A program made the position numbers and the translations under genes. The notes beneath the pieces were generated by a model. That model was not told the origin of the DNA and made no database searches. It saw only the letters and a program-made list of their open reading frames with translations. Positions 1 to 10,103 of a stretch of DNA of 64,000 nt are shown in pieces (positions within the stretch are counted from its first letter, which is position 1; the number at the start of each line of letters is the position of its first letter). The stretch comes from Rhizobium oryzicola (GTDB taxonomy: Bacteria > Pseudomonadota > Alphaproteobacteria > Rhizobiales > Rhizobiaceae): assembly GCF_030504645.1 (NCBI RefSeq), contig NZ_JAUKWQ010000012.1, positions 62,001-126,000 of the forward strand, given 5' to 3'.

Positions 1-1
1 T

Positions 2-634
2 CGCGGTGACGAAGTGGTTCTTTACTATGCACCGGAACTGCAGGCAGAGCGTGGCCGCGATTACCAGTGGCGCGATCCGGGTCTCGACCTGCCGCCGATG
101 CGGCTTGCCGTGCCGGTCAGCGAGTACATCATTGACACGACCAGCGACCCGGACCGGGATTACTACCGCTTCCTGGAACAGCCGCCGGTGGAACGTGTCG
201 AGCGTGTCTACTCGATCGACGAGGTGCGCTACTCGGCACGTATTCGTGACAAGATGCGCCGTATCGACCTCGATACGATCACCTTTGCCACGGGCAGTGC
301 GGATATCCCGATGAACCAGGCGTCGACGTTGCGCAAGGTGGCCAACGCGATCCAGGAGGTTCTGCAGAAAAACCCTGCGGAAACCTTCCTGATCGAAGGT
401 CATACCGATGCTGTCGGTTCCGATGAAAGCAATCTGATCCTGTCGGACCGCCGCGCAGAATCGGTCGCTCGAGTGTTGACGGAGGTCTATGGCATTCCGG
501 CAGAAAATATGGTGACGCAAGGCTATGGCGAACGCTACCTGAAGGTCCGTACCGACGGACCCAACCAGGAAAACCGTCGCGTCACCATCCGACGCATCAC
601 GCCGCTGGTACGCCCTGTTGCATCCAACCAGTAA
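2..634 (+). CDS. OmpA-family C-terminal domain protein (5' partial)
   Basis: The reading frame is already open at base 2, so this is the C-terminal part of a longer protein; a GTG at 14 is not needed as a start. The last ~130 residues form an OmpA-like peptidoglycan-binding domain: a strand with ITFATGSADI, then IEGHTDAVGS and the LSDRRAESV helix, the usual TDxxG/RA pattern that binds diaminopimelate. The N-terminal half is not recognisable from what is left. It is probably an outer-membrane or periplasmic wall-anchored protein. A perfect 10-bp terminator hairpin follows the stop. Confidence 0.85.
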   Translation, partial: RGDEVVLYYAPELQAERGRDYQWRDPGLDLPPMRLAVPVSEYIIDTTSDPDRDYYRFLEQPPVERVERVYSIDEVRYSARIRDKMRRIDLDTITFATGSADIPMNQASTLRKVANAIQEVLQKNPAETFLIEGHTDAVGSDESNLILSDRRAESVARVLTEVYGIPAENMVTQGYGERYLKVRTDGPNQENRRVTIRRITPLVRPVASNQ

Positions 635-656
635 GTGACGTGATTGAGACACTTGA

Positions 657-684
657 GGCCGCCGGACATGATCCGGCGGCCTTC
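657..684 (+). terminator. Rho-independent terminator after the OmpA-domain gene
   Basis: A perfect 10-bp stem (GGCCGCCGGA with TCCGGCGGCC) closes a 5-base loop and is followed by a pyrimidine-rich TTCTCTC tail, 22 bases after the stop codon. Confidence 0.8.
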
Positions 685-768
685 TCTCGCCTGCACATGC
701 CTCATCTCTTTAACTCTGGCATTTGTGGTGTATGGTCGCATCAACGATAAACACCTCAGGCAGGCATC

Positions 769-1098
769 ATGGCATCCATCTTTTCCAATCTGTTTTCCCT
801 GTTTTCCGGCGGCCCAGGCGGCAAGGCCGAAGGCAAGGCCACCCCTGCGAGCGAGCCTCAGATCCACGAAGGTTGCCGTATCTTTGCGGAACCCATGAAG
901 GAGGGTGGGCAGTATCGTTTGGCTGGGCGCATCGAGAAGGAAGTGGAAGGCCAGATCCTGGTGCGGACCTTCGTGCGCGCCGATGTGTTCACTTCGCTGG
1001 ATGACGCGCTGGAGTGCACCTTCCGCAAGGCCCGCCAGATCATCGACCAGAACGGCCCCTCACTGTTTGCCGATGGTGCTGCCTCGCGCACCACGTAA
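769..1098 (+). CDS. HlyU family protein
   Basis: A small soluble protein of 109 residues. After a variable N-terminus rich in Gly and Lys it carries the HlyU-family core: YRIFAEP-type strand (CRIFAEPMKEGGQYR), AGRIEKEVEG and a C-terminal helix with DALECTFRKARQIIDQ. The family is named after the Vibrio HlyU transcription activator, but this PF10115-type protein is unrelated to ArsR regulators and its biochemical role in alphaproteobacteria is unknown. The gene is monocistronic, lying between two terminators. Confidence 0.8.
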   Translation: MASIFSNLFSLFSGGPGGKAEGKATPASEPQIHEGCRIFAEPMKEGGQYRLAGRIEKEVEGQILVRTFVRADVFTSLDDALECTFRKARQIIDQNGPSLFADGAASRTT

Positions 1099-1120
1099 CA
1101 TCCAATCTGATGGACAAACG

Positions 1121-1153
1121 AAAAGGCCAGCGGTCGCAAAACCGCTGGCCTTC
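1121..1153. terminator. Bidirectional terminator between hlyU and azoR
   Basis: A 12-bp perfect stem (AAGGCCAGCGGT / ACCGCTGGCCTT) with a 6-base loop sits between two convergent genes. The T-rich tail is better on the minus strand (azoR side). Confidence 0.8.
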
Positions 1154-1172
1154 GTAATTCTGGCTGCTGCTA

Positions 1173-1781
1173 TTAAGCGGCGAGCTGCTGCGTGCGAGCC
1201 TTGGCGGACGCAAGCGCCTTTTCAACGGCTTCCGGACCAAAGGCCAGGCCTTCCACATAGACGACTTCCACGTCGGTCAGGCCGATGAAGCCCAGAACCG
1301 TCTTCAGGTAGGGTACGGCGTGGTTCAGCGGAGCGGCCGGACCTTCGGAGTAAACGCCGGCGGATGCCAGAACGATGTATACCTTCTTGCCCTTGACCAG
1401 ACCTTCCGGGCCTTCAGCGGTGTAGCGGAAGGTGATGCCGGCGCGGGCAATATGGTCGATCCAGCTCTTGATGCCGGAATAGACGTTGAAGTTGATGAGG
1501 CCTGTGCCGATGACGATCTCATCGGCGGCAAACAGGTCGGCGACCAGCTTGTCCGAAGTCTTCACGGCTTCGGCTTCAGCCGGGCTGCGGTCAGCCGGGG
1601 CCTTGCGGATGGCGGAGGTGGTGACTTCGTCGAGATGCGGCAGCGGGCTTGCTGCCAGGTCGATGTGGTTGATGGCCGCGCCCGAACGAGCAGCCAATGC
1701 CTTGGCGAGGTCTGCGGACACCTTGTTGGAGACCGATTCTTCGCCGCGCGGGCTGGAGGTAACGAGAAGGAGGGAGGACAT
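1173..1781 (-). CDS. azoR: FMN-dependent NADH-azoreductase
   Basis: Flavodoxin-fold quinone/azo reductase of 202 residues, the family's usual length. The N-terminal LLVTSSPRGEESVS loop is the FMN phosphate-binding site, and the FNVYSGIKSWIDHI segment and the VLASAGVYSEG segment are typical AzoR elements. It reduces quinones and azo dyes with NADH in the cytoplasm. The start at 1781 is preceded by AAGGAA; longer frames upstream have no such signal and run into the divergent LysR promoter. The divergent LysR gene at 1922 is the obvious regulator, and the shared gap has inverted repeats. Confidence 0.9.
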   Translation of the reverse strand: MSSLLLVTSSPRGEESVSNKVSADLAKALAARSGAAINHIDLAASPLPHLDEVTTSAIRKAPADRSPAEAEAVKTSDKLVADLFAADEIVIGTGLINFNVYSGIKSWIDHIARAGITFRYTAEGPEGLVKGKKVYIVLASAGVYSEGPAAPLNHAVPYLKTVLGFIGLTDVEVVYVEGLAFGPEAVEKALASAKARTQQLAA

Positions 1782-1861
1782 GCTTGCGTTCCTTGCTTGG
1801 TGCTTTTCAAACTCTGTGGACGGAGTGACCGTCTGCGTCGGTCCGGAACATAGGCATGGAC

Positions 1862-1917
1862 GTCCATCGATAAAATCGGGATAATGTCGAAGAATTCTAT
1901 CGATGAATTGGATGGAC
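1862..1917. promoter_or_regulatory. Inverted repeat in the azoR/LysR divergent promoter
   Basis: CATCGATA (1865-1872) is exactly mirrored by TATCGATG (1898-1905), and the flanking GTCCAT (1862) by ATGGAC (1912). The element lies in the 140-bp gap between the two divergent starts, where a LysR regulator usually binds. The role is inferred from position. Confidence 0.5.
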
Positions 1918-1921
1918 GCGG

Positions 1922-2890
1922 ATGGATGCAAATCCCACCCTGGACCAGTTGCAGGTCTTTCTGGCGGTTGCTGATACCGGCAGCTTTTCGGCGGCGGCGC
2001 GACGGCTGAACCGCGCGCAATCGGTGGTGAGCTATACGATCGCCAATCTGGAAGCACAGCTGGAAGTATCGCTGTTCAGCCGCAGCGGTCCCGGCCAAAC
2101 GCGTCTGACGGATGAGGGGCATGCCCTGCTGGCCGATGCCCGGCGTATCGTTTCTGACCTGCAGGTCATGCGCGCGCGGGCGAAAAGCATGAAGCAAGGG
2201 CTGGAGGCGGAACTGTCACTTGCGATCAGCAACATGGTACCGAGCGAAGCCCTGGCTGCAACGCTGACCGATTTCATCAATCATTTCCCGTCCGTTTCGC
2301 TGAGCCTGAATACCGGCGAACTCGGCATGATCATGAATCTCGTGTCCAACGGCCGTGCGACCATTGGCATTGCCGGTGCACCGCCGCGTGCCGATGACAC
2401 CTTGACGTTGGAAAAGATCGGCCATTCCTTCATGGTGCCTGTGGCCGCGAGTACGCATTCGCTCGCGCTTGTGCAGGTGGACAAGCCGCTGTCCCGTATC
2501 GATGTGCGCGAGGAGGTGCAACTGGTCGTCACGGATGCCTCAGGCATCACGCAAGGCAGAGACTTCAACGTGCTCTCCTATCGCATCTGGCGCGTCGGTG
2601 ATATCGCTACAAAGCATCAGCTGATCCGGAGCGGTCTGGGATGGGGAGGCCTGCCTGCCTCACTGATCCGCGAAGACCTTGCGACCGGGCGTCTGGTCTC
2701 GCTGAAGCTCGATGCCTATGAGACGGGTGAATATCCGCTCTATGCCATGCGTCGCACCGCAACGCCGCTCGGGCCGGCAGGGCGCTGGTTGCTGGAAGCA
2801 TTTCACAGGCGCCTCTCCAGCTGCCCCAGCCGCGAAGACATGCAACAGATGCTGAACGGTCCACAGGACTTCTCGAAGGCAGCGGAATGA
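1922..2890 (+). CDS. LysR family transcriptional regulator
   Basis: 322 residues, standard LysR layout: an N-terminal winged helix-turn-helix (residues 7-65, LDQLQVFLAVADTGSFSAAARRLNRAQSVVS split over two helices) followed by a periplasmic-binding-like effector domain. Divergent from azoR, so a redox or quinone/electrophile response is the likeliest job, by analogy with other LysR-azoreductase pairs. The ligand cannot be read from the sequence. The stop overlaps the start of the next gene by 4 bases (ATGA), suggesting that the small secreted protein is translationally coupled. Confidence 0.9.
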   Translation: MDANPTLDQLQVFLAVADTGSFSAAARRLNRAQSVVSYTIANLEAQLEVSLFSRSGPGQTRLTDEGHALLADARRIVSDLQVMRARAKSMKQGLEAELSLAISNMVPSEALAATLTDFINHFPSVSLSLNTGELGMIMNLVSNGRATIGIAGAPPRADDTLTLEKIGHSFMVPVAASTHSLALVQVDKPLSRIDVREEVQLVVTDASGITQGRDFNVLSYRIWRVGDIATKHQLIRSGLGWGGLPASLIREDLATGRLVSLKLDAYETGEYPLYAMRRTATPLGPAGRWLLEAFHRRLSSCPSREDMQQMLNGPQDFSKAAE

Positions 2891-3315
2891 CGGGTTCAAT
2901 GGGAAAAAGCGGGCTTCGTGCCATCTTTGGCCTGGCCACCATTGTGGCCGGGTTCTTTCTGGCGGGCACGGCGGGCTCTGAAGAGCGGTTGCCGCTGGAT
3001 AAGGGCATCTATTACGAAGACGGCATCAGCTGCGAAGCGCCGGGCAAGGCGCTGCCTCTGACTTGGACGGGCACAGCCTTCCTGATCCAGAACGCCCAGT
3101 GTGAACCGCGCAACATCGTGCAGTCCGGCAATGTGTTTCGCTATTCGGAAGCGTGTCTTGCAACGCGCACCACGGTTTCTGCAGCGAGCAACAATGGCGT
3201 GGGCGTGCATGCGACCACGATGACCATTGCCAACCGCAAGGCGTTCACCTTGGAGCGGAGCATCGATGGCGTGGCCTATGAAGGCCGCTACCACTATTGC
3301 TCGATGCTGAAATGA
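2887..3315 (+). CDS. Secreted hypothetical protein
   Basis: 142 residues of unknown family. It begins with a hydrophobic segment (about residues 10-27, LRAIFGLATIVAGFFLAG) ending near AGS-EE, which looks like a Sec signal peptide. The mature part has five cysteines, is rich in beta-type residues and ends in YHYCSMLK. It starts inside the LysR stop (ATGA overlap). It is convergent with the pLGIC gene, whose stop is immediately adjacent (3316). Confidence 0.7.
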   Translation: MTGSMGKSGLRAIFGLATIVAGFFLAGTAGSEERLPLDKGIYYEDGISCEAPGKALPLTWTGTAFLIQNAQCEPRNIVQSGNVFRYSEACLATRTTVSAASNNGVGVHATTMTIANRKAFTLERSIDGVAYEGRYHYCSMLK

Positions 3316-4374
3316 TCAGCCCAAAGATCGCAGGATCACGCAGCCGCAGATGATCAGGAACAGCGCCGGCAGCAAATGCCGCACGACACGGCGTGTTTCA
3401 ATGGCAAGATGCGGGAAAACCTGTCTCAGCGGAAAGGACTGGCTGTTCATCAGGAGATCCACCAGCAGCGTGACGATCAGATAGAAATAGCCGATCGAAA
3501 TCATCAGCGCGATCGGCGAGCTGGATGACATGCTGCCCGGAAAGCTCGATTCGAAGGTAAAGCCCAGAGCCGATAGGGCCAGAAGTGCGGAATAGGTGAT
3601 GTTCGGCGGTTCCTTCACGGCACCCCAGAGGATGAACATCGACACCGACAGCACCGCCAGGAAGGGCACAAAAATGCGCAGCACGTAACGCGGCCAGTTG
3701 CGCGAGAGATCCACCTCGGCGCTGAGGCGTGCAAAGGGACGGGCATTCCAGCCATAAAAGCTTTCTGCACGAAAGCTCAGCGTCTTCGGTGTCCAGTCCG
3801 TGACCGTCAGTTCGTGGGAGAGGGTCGAGAGCGCGCGGTCGCCGTCATCGACGACCAGCAGAGCCTCATCGGCCGGGTGGTATTGCGGCACAAGCGCGAA
3901 GGGGATGCGCTGCGTATCGAAGGGAAAGGCAGAGACATCCTTGGCGAAGCGGAAATTGCCTTCCACCTGCTGGATCAACTGGATACGCCCGTCGGCGTAG
4001 ATGGAAATGCTGCTGGTGACGGATTGCGCATTGCCGATCTGGTTCTCGATGAGAAGCGCGGGCGTCCAGATCTCCGAAAGCTTGGCCTTCGCATCATCTC
4101 CTGCAAAATCCAGACGTTGACGTCCGGCCTTGACGCCGTCGAATTTCAGCGATGGATCGGCCCATGTCTGGCGAAGCTCAATCACGGCGGAAAGTTCGCC
4201 CACCGTTTCCTGCACCTTCATGATGTTCAACAGCCGAAAGGAGACATGCACCCGCACCGGACGCTTCAGGTCATCGGGAAGGCGATGCACGGTTGCCGCA
4301 GCGGGAAGGGCAACGCCCACTCCGGCCAAGAGGACCAGTGCTGCAAGAAGGGTCCGAACGAAACGCCGCATCAT
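3316..4374 (-). CDS. Pentameric ligand-gated ion channel homologue (pLGIC, Cys-loop/Pro-loop superfamily)
   Basis: 352 residues. Residues 1-27 are a signal peptide (ending PAAA). Residues 28-228 are a beta-rich extracellular domain with two superfamily signatures: IWTPALLIEN (102-111, the WxP loop) and FPFDTQ (150-155, the Pro-loop) without the flanking cysteines of animal Cys-loop receptors, as in prokaryotic GLIC and ELIC. Four membrane segments follow: M1 229-250, M2 257-277 (NITYSALLALSALGF, the pore helix), M3 286-309 and M4 333-350. The protein should form a homopentameric inner-membrane channel facing the periplasm. Ligand and ion selectivity cannot be read; E255 and two prolines sit at the cytoplasmic mouth of M2. 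The start overlaps the upstream stop (ATGA), so it is coupled to the Cache sensor gene. Confidence 0.87.
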   Translation of the reverse strand: MMRRFVRTLLAALVLLAGVGVALPAAATVHRLPDDLKRPVRVHVSFRLLNIMKVQETVGELSAVIELRQTWADPSLKFDGVKAGRQRLDFAGDDAKAKLSEIWTPALLIENQIGNAQSVTSSISIYADGRIQLIQQVEGNFRFAKDVSAFPFDTQRIPFALVPQYHPADEALLVVDDGDRALSTLSHELTVTDWTPKTLSFRAESFYGWNARPFARLSAEVDLSRNWPRYVLRIFVPFLAVLSVSMFILWGAVKEPPNITYSALLALSALGFTFESSFPGSMSSSSPIALMISIGYFYLIVTLLVDLLMNSQSFPLRQVFPHLAIETRRVVRHLLPALFLIICGCVILRSLG

Positions 4375-5459
4375 GCCGCATTATCCTTCGAACCGGTGGC
4401 GCGAAGGCGTTCCGCGAGAGCATCGCGCAGCGCACGATATTCCCGCAGTCCGGACTTCGGTGCGTGGCTCATGTCGTCGCCGCGCACCGCCTTGGTGAGC
4501 GCGTTCATCGGACGCACCACCGTTGCCCGTATCGCAATCGTGAGCACGGCCAGCACAATCAAGAGGCCTGCCAGCGCAATGGCCGCAATGGTGACCAGGC
4601 TCTGGTTGGCGTGGCGCTCCAGCACGGTCACATCTGACGAGACGACGATGACCCCGATGACATTGCCGCTGTAATCGATAAGCGGCGTCCCCAACACGCC
4701 GAGCGTGCGGCCATCCACAACGGTCGTCTCGACGTAAGGCGCGCGCGTCAGGTGTGCGAGGCCCCGATTATCGAGCGCAGTAAACAGGCTGGTATCGGTA
4801 TTGGCATCCAACGCCAAGGCGCCGGCCCTGCGTCCGTCGTTCTTCGCATTTGTCACGCTCGGGTCGAGAAACAGCGCAAAGTCAGCACCGGTCGAGGATT
4901 TTGCAAGTTCGGTCAGGGACTTCAGGTTGACGCCTACCTCGACGGTGCCGATCAGTTCGCTGCCCGCAAGCATGGGAGACATGGCGCGCAGGCTTAAACC
5001 CCGGATGCCGAATTCCAGGCCCTTTTGCGTGCGCTTGTCGTGGTTGGTGGCCACCACCATCGGGCGGAACGTCGAGAGGTCCTGTCCAAAATTCTCAGGC
5101 TCCCAGACGCGCAGGAAGGATTTCATGTTGGCTTCGTGAAAATGCAGCACATCGATATCAGCTGTGCCCGCCAGACGATCGAAAGCCGGCTTCATATAGG
5201 CCTGCAGGCCGGCACGATCCTTTGCCTTCAGGAGGCTCTGCGCCGTCTTGTCTTCTGCGATTGCTTCGGCATGGCTGGCAGATAGCGTGGCCGCCTGCTG
5301 CATGGCAGAGGAGAACACCACGGCCGTCTTGCCGATTTCGCGAAGCTTTGCCTCGTCCAGCAAATGCCGTTCGTCCGAGATCAGCAACCAGCCGCAGAGC
5401 AGCAGGATAAAGCCTACGAGAAGAGCTGTGATAGTGGAGAGAAGTCGGCTGAGGCGCAT
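4371..5459 (-). CDS. Membrane sensor with periplasmic double-Cache domain and HAMP-like tail, no output domain
   Basis: 362 residues. TM1 is about 8-28 and TM2 about 287-309; the ~255 residues between them are periplasmic. The stretch with LRVWEPENFGQDL, GLEFGIRGLSLRAMSP and IGTVEVGV matches the dCache_3 (PF14827-type) sensor seen in chemoreceptors and histidine kinases. After TM2 comes a short HAMP-like segment (VRPMNALTKAVR, then REYRALRDALAERL), and the protein ends. There is no kinase, GGDEF, methyl-accepting or other output domain. Its stop overlaps the start of the pLGIC gene, so the two are made together; I infer a receptor partner for the channel. Confidence 0.85.
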   Translation of the reverse strand: MRLSRLLSTITALLVGFILLLCGWLLISDERHLLDEAKLREIGKTAVVFSSAMQQAATLSASHAEAIAEDKTAQSLLKAKDRAGLQAYMKPAFDRLAGTADIDVLHFHEANMKSFLRVWEPENFGQDLSTFRPMVVATNHDKRTQKGLEFGIRGLSLRAMSPMLAGSELIGTVEVGVNLKSLTELAKSSTGADFALFLDPSVTNAKNDGRRAGALALDANTDTSLFTALDNRGLAHLTRAPYVETTVVDGRTLGVLGTPLIDYSGNVIGVIVVSSDVTVLERHANQSLVTIAAIALAGLLIVLAVLTIAIRATVVRPMNALTKAVRGDDMSHAPKSGLREYRALRDALAERLRATGSKDNAA

Positions 5460-5601
5460 GAGGGAATCCGTCGCTATGAACCCCTCAGCTGTGTGCCGTT
5501 CGTCACGCCGAGGTCAATTGCCGCCATGGCGGGTGATGCCCGGGTGCACGCTCTCTCATAGATTTTTGTGGTGGAAGACCATGATCTGACCGGTTCGGCA
5601 G

Positions 5602-5630
5602 AATAAAAAGCCGGCTCACGAGGAGCCGGC
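5602..5630 (-). terminator. Terminator of cpdB
   Basis: An 8-bp stem (GCCGGCTC/GAGCCGGC) followed on the minus strand by TTTTTATT, 27 bases after the cpdB stop. The rest of the gap up to 5459-5656 is short and holds the promoter side of the Cache gene at its right edge. Confidence 0.85.
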
Positions 5631-5656
5631 CCTGTTGGCGATGACAATGGATCAGA

Positions 5657-7645
<1,989 letters not shown>

Positions 7646-7777
7646 GGAAGTTCCCTCTTTCTGAATGGGCAGAAATGTAGGGTCATTCCCATGCCGACGC
7701 ATCAGAAAAATGACAGCTTCGAAGCATTTGCACCGAAGATGGACCAACGGGGAGAAACGTCAGCTTCGGATCGATGA

Positions 7778-8239
7778 TTAGAGCCCCACGTTCGGGCGGT
7801 CGATGACCTCGCGTAGCGCAAAGCTGGAGTTGATTTTCACCACATGGGGCAGGGCGGACAGCCAGTCGCGATGGATACGCTCGTAATCCTCCAGGTCTTT
7901 GGCGGCGACGCGCAGGATGTAATCATACTCGCCGGACATCAGGTAACAGACCAGCACATTGGGACAGAGCCTGACGGCGGCTTCGAATTCCGTCAGCGTT
8001 TTTGCAAACTGCCCGGATAGCGAAATGTGCACGATGGCGATCATCTTGTAATCGAGCGCCTTGTGCGACAGGCGCGCATGATAACCGCTGATGACGCCAC
8101 TCTTCTCGAGGATGTCGAGGCGCCTGGAACAGGCTGATGCAGACAGGCCCACCTTCTGCGCCAGTTCCGCATTGGAAATCCGGCCGTTCTTCTGCAGTGT
8201 CCTCATGATCGCAAGATCAATGGCATCATGCTCGCTCAT
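7778..8239 (-). CDS. Lrp/AsnC family transcriptional regulator
   Basis: 153 residues with the two-domain Lrp layout: a winged helix (DLAIMRTLQKNGRISNAELAQKVGLS, read in two parts) and a RAM ligand-binding domain with GEYDYILRVAAKDL. It is divergent from the alanine dehydrogenase gene, the classic AldR/Lrp arrangement in which the regulator senses an amino acid and activates ald. The start at 8239 is chosen because it opens on the conserved helix; the frame upstream lacks domain sequence. Confidence 0.9.
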   Translation of the reverse strand: MSEHDAIDLAIMRTLQKNGRISNAELAQKVGLSASACSRRLDILEKSGVISGYHARLSHKALDYKMIAIVHISLSGQFAKTLTEFEAAVRLCPNVLVCYLMSGEYDYILRVAAKDLEDYERIHRDWLSALPHVVKINSSFALREVIDRPNVGL

Positions 8240-8395
8240 TCGAAGATTCCACGACTGGGTAAATATGTGACGCAATAATCTCCGAATTTCTTCTCTGAGA
8301 CAATTCATCTTCGCAAGGACATTGCCAAAGGTTTCTGGTGGAGTTTGCAGGACGCTGAGAGGAAACAGCGGAACCACAGATCAAGAGGAACGAAG

Positions 8396-9514
8396 ATGCG
8401 CGTTGGTTGCCCGAGAGAAATCAAAAACCATGAATATCGCGTCGGGCTTACACCCGGCGCGGTGCGTGAATATGTGGCGCATGGCCACGAAGTTTTCATC
8501 GAAACGAAGGCGGGTGCCGGCATTGGCGCGGATGACGCAGCCTATATCGCCGCTGGCGCAAAGATTGTTGCAACCGCCAAGGACATTTTCGACAAGTCCG
8601 ACATGGTGGTGAAGGTGAAGGAACCGCAGCCGGCCGAGTGGGCGCAACTCCGCGAAGGCCAAATCCTCTACACCTACCTGCATCTTGCCCCCGATCCGGA
8701 GCAGACCAAGGGCCTGCTCGCCTCCGGTGTCACCGCCGTTGCCTATGAAACAGTGACCGACGAGCGTGGTGGCCTGCCGCTCCTGGCGCCGATGTCGGAA
8801 GTGGCCGGGCGTCTCGCCATCCAGGCCGGCGCAACGGCGCTCCAGAAGGCCAATGGTGGGCTCGGCGTGTTGCTGGGCGGCGTTCCCGGGGTTCTGCCGG
8901 GCAAGGTTACGGTGATTGGCGGTGGCGTCGTCGGCCTGCACGCGGCCAAGATGGCCGTCGGTCTCGGCGCTGATGTGACCATTCTCGATCGGTCTCTGCC
9001 GCGTCTGCGCCAGCTGGACGATATCTTCAATGGCCGCGTCCATACCCGCTATTCGACGATCGATGCGCTGGAGGAGGAGGTCTTCTCCGCCGATCTCGTT
9101 ATCGGCGCTGTTCTGATCCCCGGCGCTGCAGCGCCAAAGCTTGTGACCCGCGACATGCTGACCGGCATGAAGAAGGGCGCCGTGATGGTGGATGTGGCGA
9201 TCGACCAGGGTGGCTGTTTCGAGACGTCGCATGCCACGACGCATTCCGACCCGACCTATGAAGTCGACGGCATTATCCACTACTGCGTCGCCAATATGCC
9301 GGGCGCCGTTCCGGTTACCTCGGCGCATGCGCTGAACAACGCCACCCTGCACTACGGTCTGGCGCTGGCCGACCGCGGCCTGCGCGCCATTGCTGAAGAC
9401 CGGCATCTGCGCAATGGACTGAACATCCACAAAGGCCGCGTCACCAACAAGCCTGTGGCTGAGGCACTCGGTTACGAGGCCGCAGCGCCGGAAAGCCTGT
9501 TAAACGTCGCCTGA
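8396..9514 (+). CDS. ald: Alanine dehydrogenase
   Basis: 372 residues, the family's standard length. It begins MRVGCPREIKNHEYRV (substrate-binding Arg15 region), has the KVKEPQPAEW lysine, the catalytic His in YLHLAPD, and the Rossmann NAD motif VIGGGVVGLHAA. It interconverts L-alanine and pyruvate plus ammonium with NAD. The SD AGAGGAA lies upstream of ATG 8396; upstream in-frame sequence is non-coding. Probably controlled by the divergent Lrp regulator. Confidence 0.95.
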   Translation: MRVGCPREIKNHEYRVGLTPGAVREYVAHGHEVFIETKAGAGIGADDAAYIAAGAKIVATAKDIFDKSDMVVKVKEPQPAEWAQLREGQILYTYLHLAPDPEQTKGLLASGVTAVAYETVTDERGGLPLLAPMSEVAGRLAIQAGATALQKANGGLGVLLGGVPGVLPGKVTVIGGGVVGLHAAKMAVGLGADVTILDRSLPRLRQLDDIFNGRVHTRYSTIDALEEEVFSADLVIGAVLIPGAAAPKLVTRDMLTGMKKGAVMVDVAIDQGGCFETSHATTHSDPTYEVDGIIHYCVANMPGAVPVTSAHALNNATLHYGLALADRGLRAIAEDRHLRNGLNIHKGRVTNKPVAEALGYEAAAPESLLNVA

Positions 9515-9529
9515 TCCAAGGCTTGAAGT

Positions 9530-9558
9530 GAACGGGGCCGCGGTGTGCGACCCCGTTC
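9530..9558 (+). terminator. Hairpin after ald
   Basis: GAACGGGG pairs exactly with CCCCGTTC around a 13-base loop, 16 bases after the ald stop. There is no T-tract, so it may be a weak terminator or an mRNA end-stabilising hairpin. Confidence 0.5.
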
Positions 9559-9625
9559 ATGCGTGGCTATATCAGGTAACAGCAGCCCGGCAGCGCATTC
9601 GACGCTGCGCTGGCTGGTGTCTTCA

Positions 9626-10102
9626 TCATGCCCGCAGCATCACCTCATCCGGGCCCGCGCCTGGAAGTTCGGAGGCGACGGCAGCTTTCTCATGCTTGTC
9701 GGCTTCCGCCTCCAACAGTTCAAGGCCTTCTGTGCGCCAGAACAGGCCGTATTGCGAAAGCTGCGAGAACCGCTGCTCGATTTGCCGGGCGTCCATGGTC
9801 GTGACATCCCAGCGCTCGCAATAGAGCGCCTCGTCATTGCCTTCATCGATGGCGAGCCGTCCGGCGCCGGTGCCGTGGCCAAGGCAATTGGCCGCCAGCA
9901 TGGCCCGCATGATGGCAGGAGACTCGTGATCCAGTTCCCTAAGCGGAAAGCTCATCTCCGCAATGCCGGGTTCGATCTCTGTGATGTATACGGAAAGACC
10001 ATCGGTGAAGACGATTCCTGCCTGCTTGTCAGCATTCAGCTGAAGCTGGGGAATGCCGAGTGTGTCTGCCAGTACGGACAGTGCGTGATTGACGTCTTGC
10101 AT
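9626..10102 (-). CDS. CesT/Tir-type secretion chaperone
   Basis: 158 residues, acidic, with the size and alpha-beta-beta-beta-alpha-beta-beta-alpha feel of class I type III secretion chaperones: N-terminal helix NHALSVLADTLGIPQLQLN, strands IVFTDGLSVYITEIE, MSFPLREL, a helix SPAIMRAMLAANCLG, then RLAIDE, EALYCERWD and a C-terminal helix ARQIEQRFSQLSQY. In this family such proteins bind the N-terminus of one effector and keep it secretion-competent. The start at 10102 has AAGGGAG seven bases upstream, inside the stop of the upstream gene; the two genes are coupled with a 1-base gap, so that gene is the natural client. Confidence 0.8.
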   Translation of the reverse strand: MQDVNHALSVLADTLGIPQLQLNADKQAGIVFTDGLSVYITEIEPGIAEMSFPLRELDHESPAIMRAMLAANCLGHGTGAGRLAIDEGNDEALYCERWDVTTMDARQIEQRFSQLSQYGLFWRTEGLELLEAEADKHEKAAVASELPGAGPDEVMLRA

Positions 10103-10103
10103 G

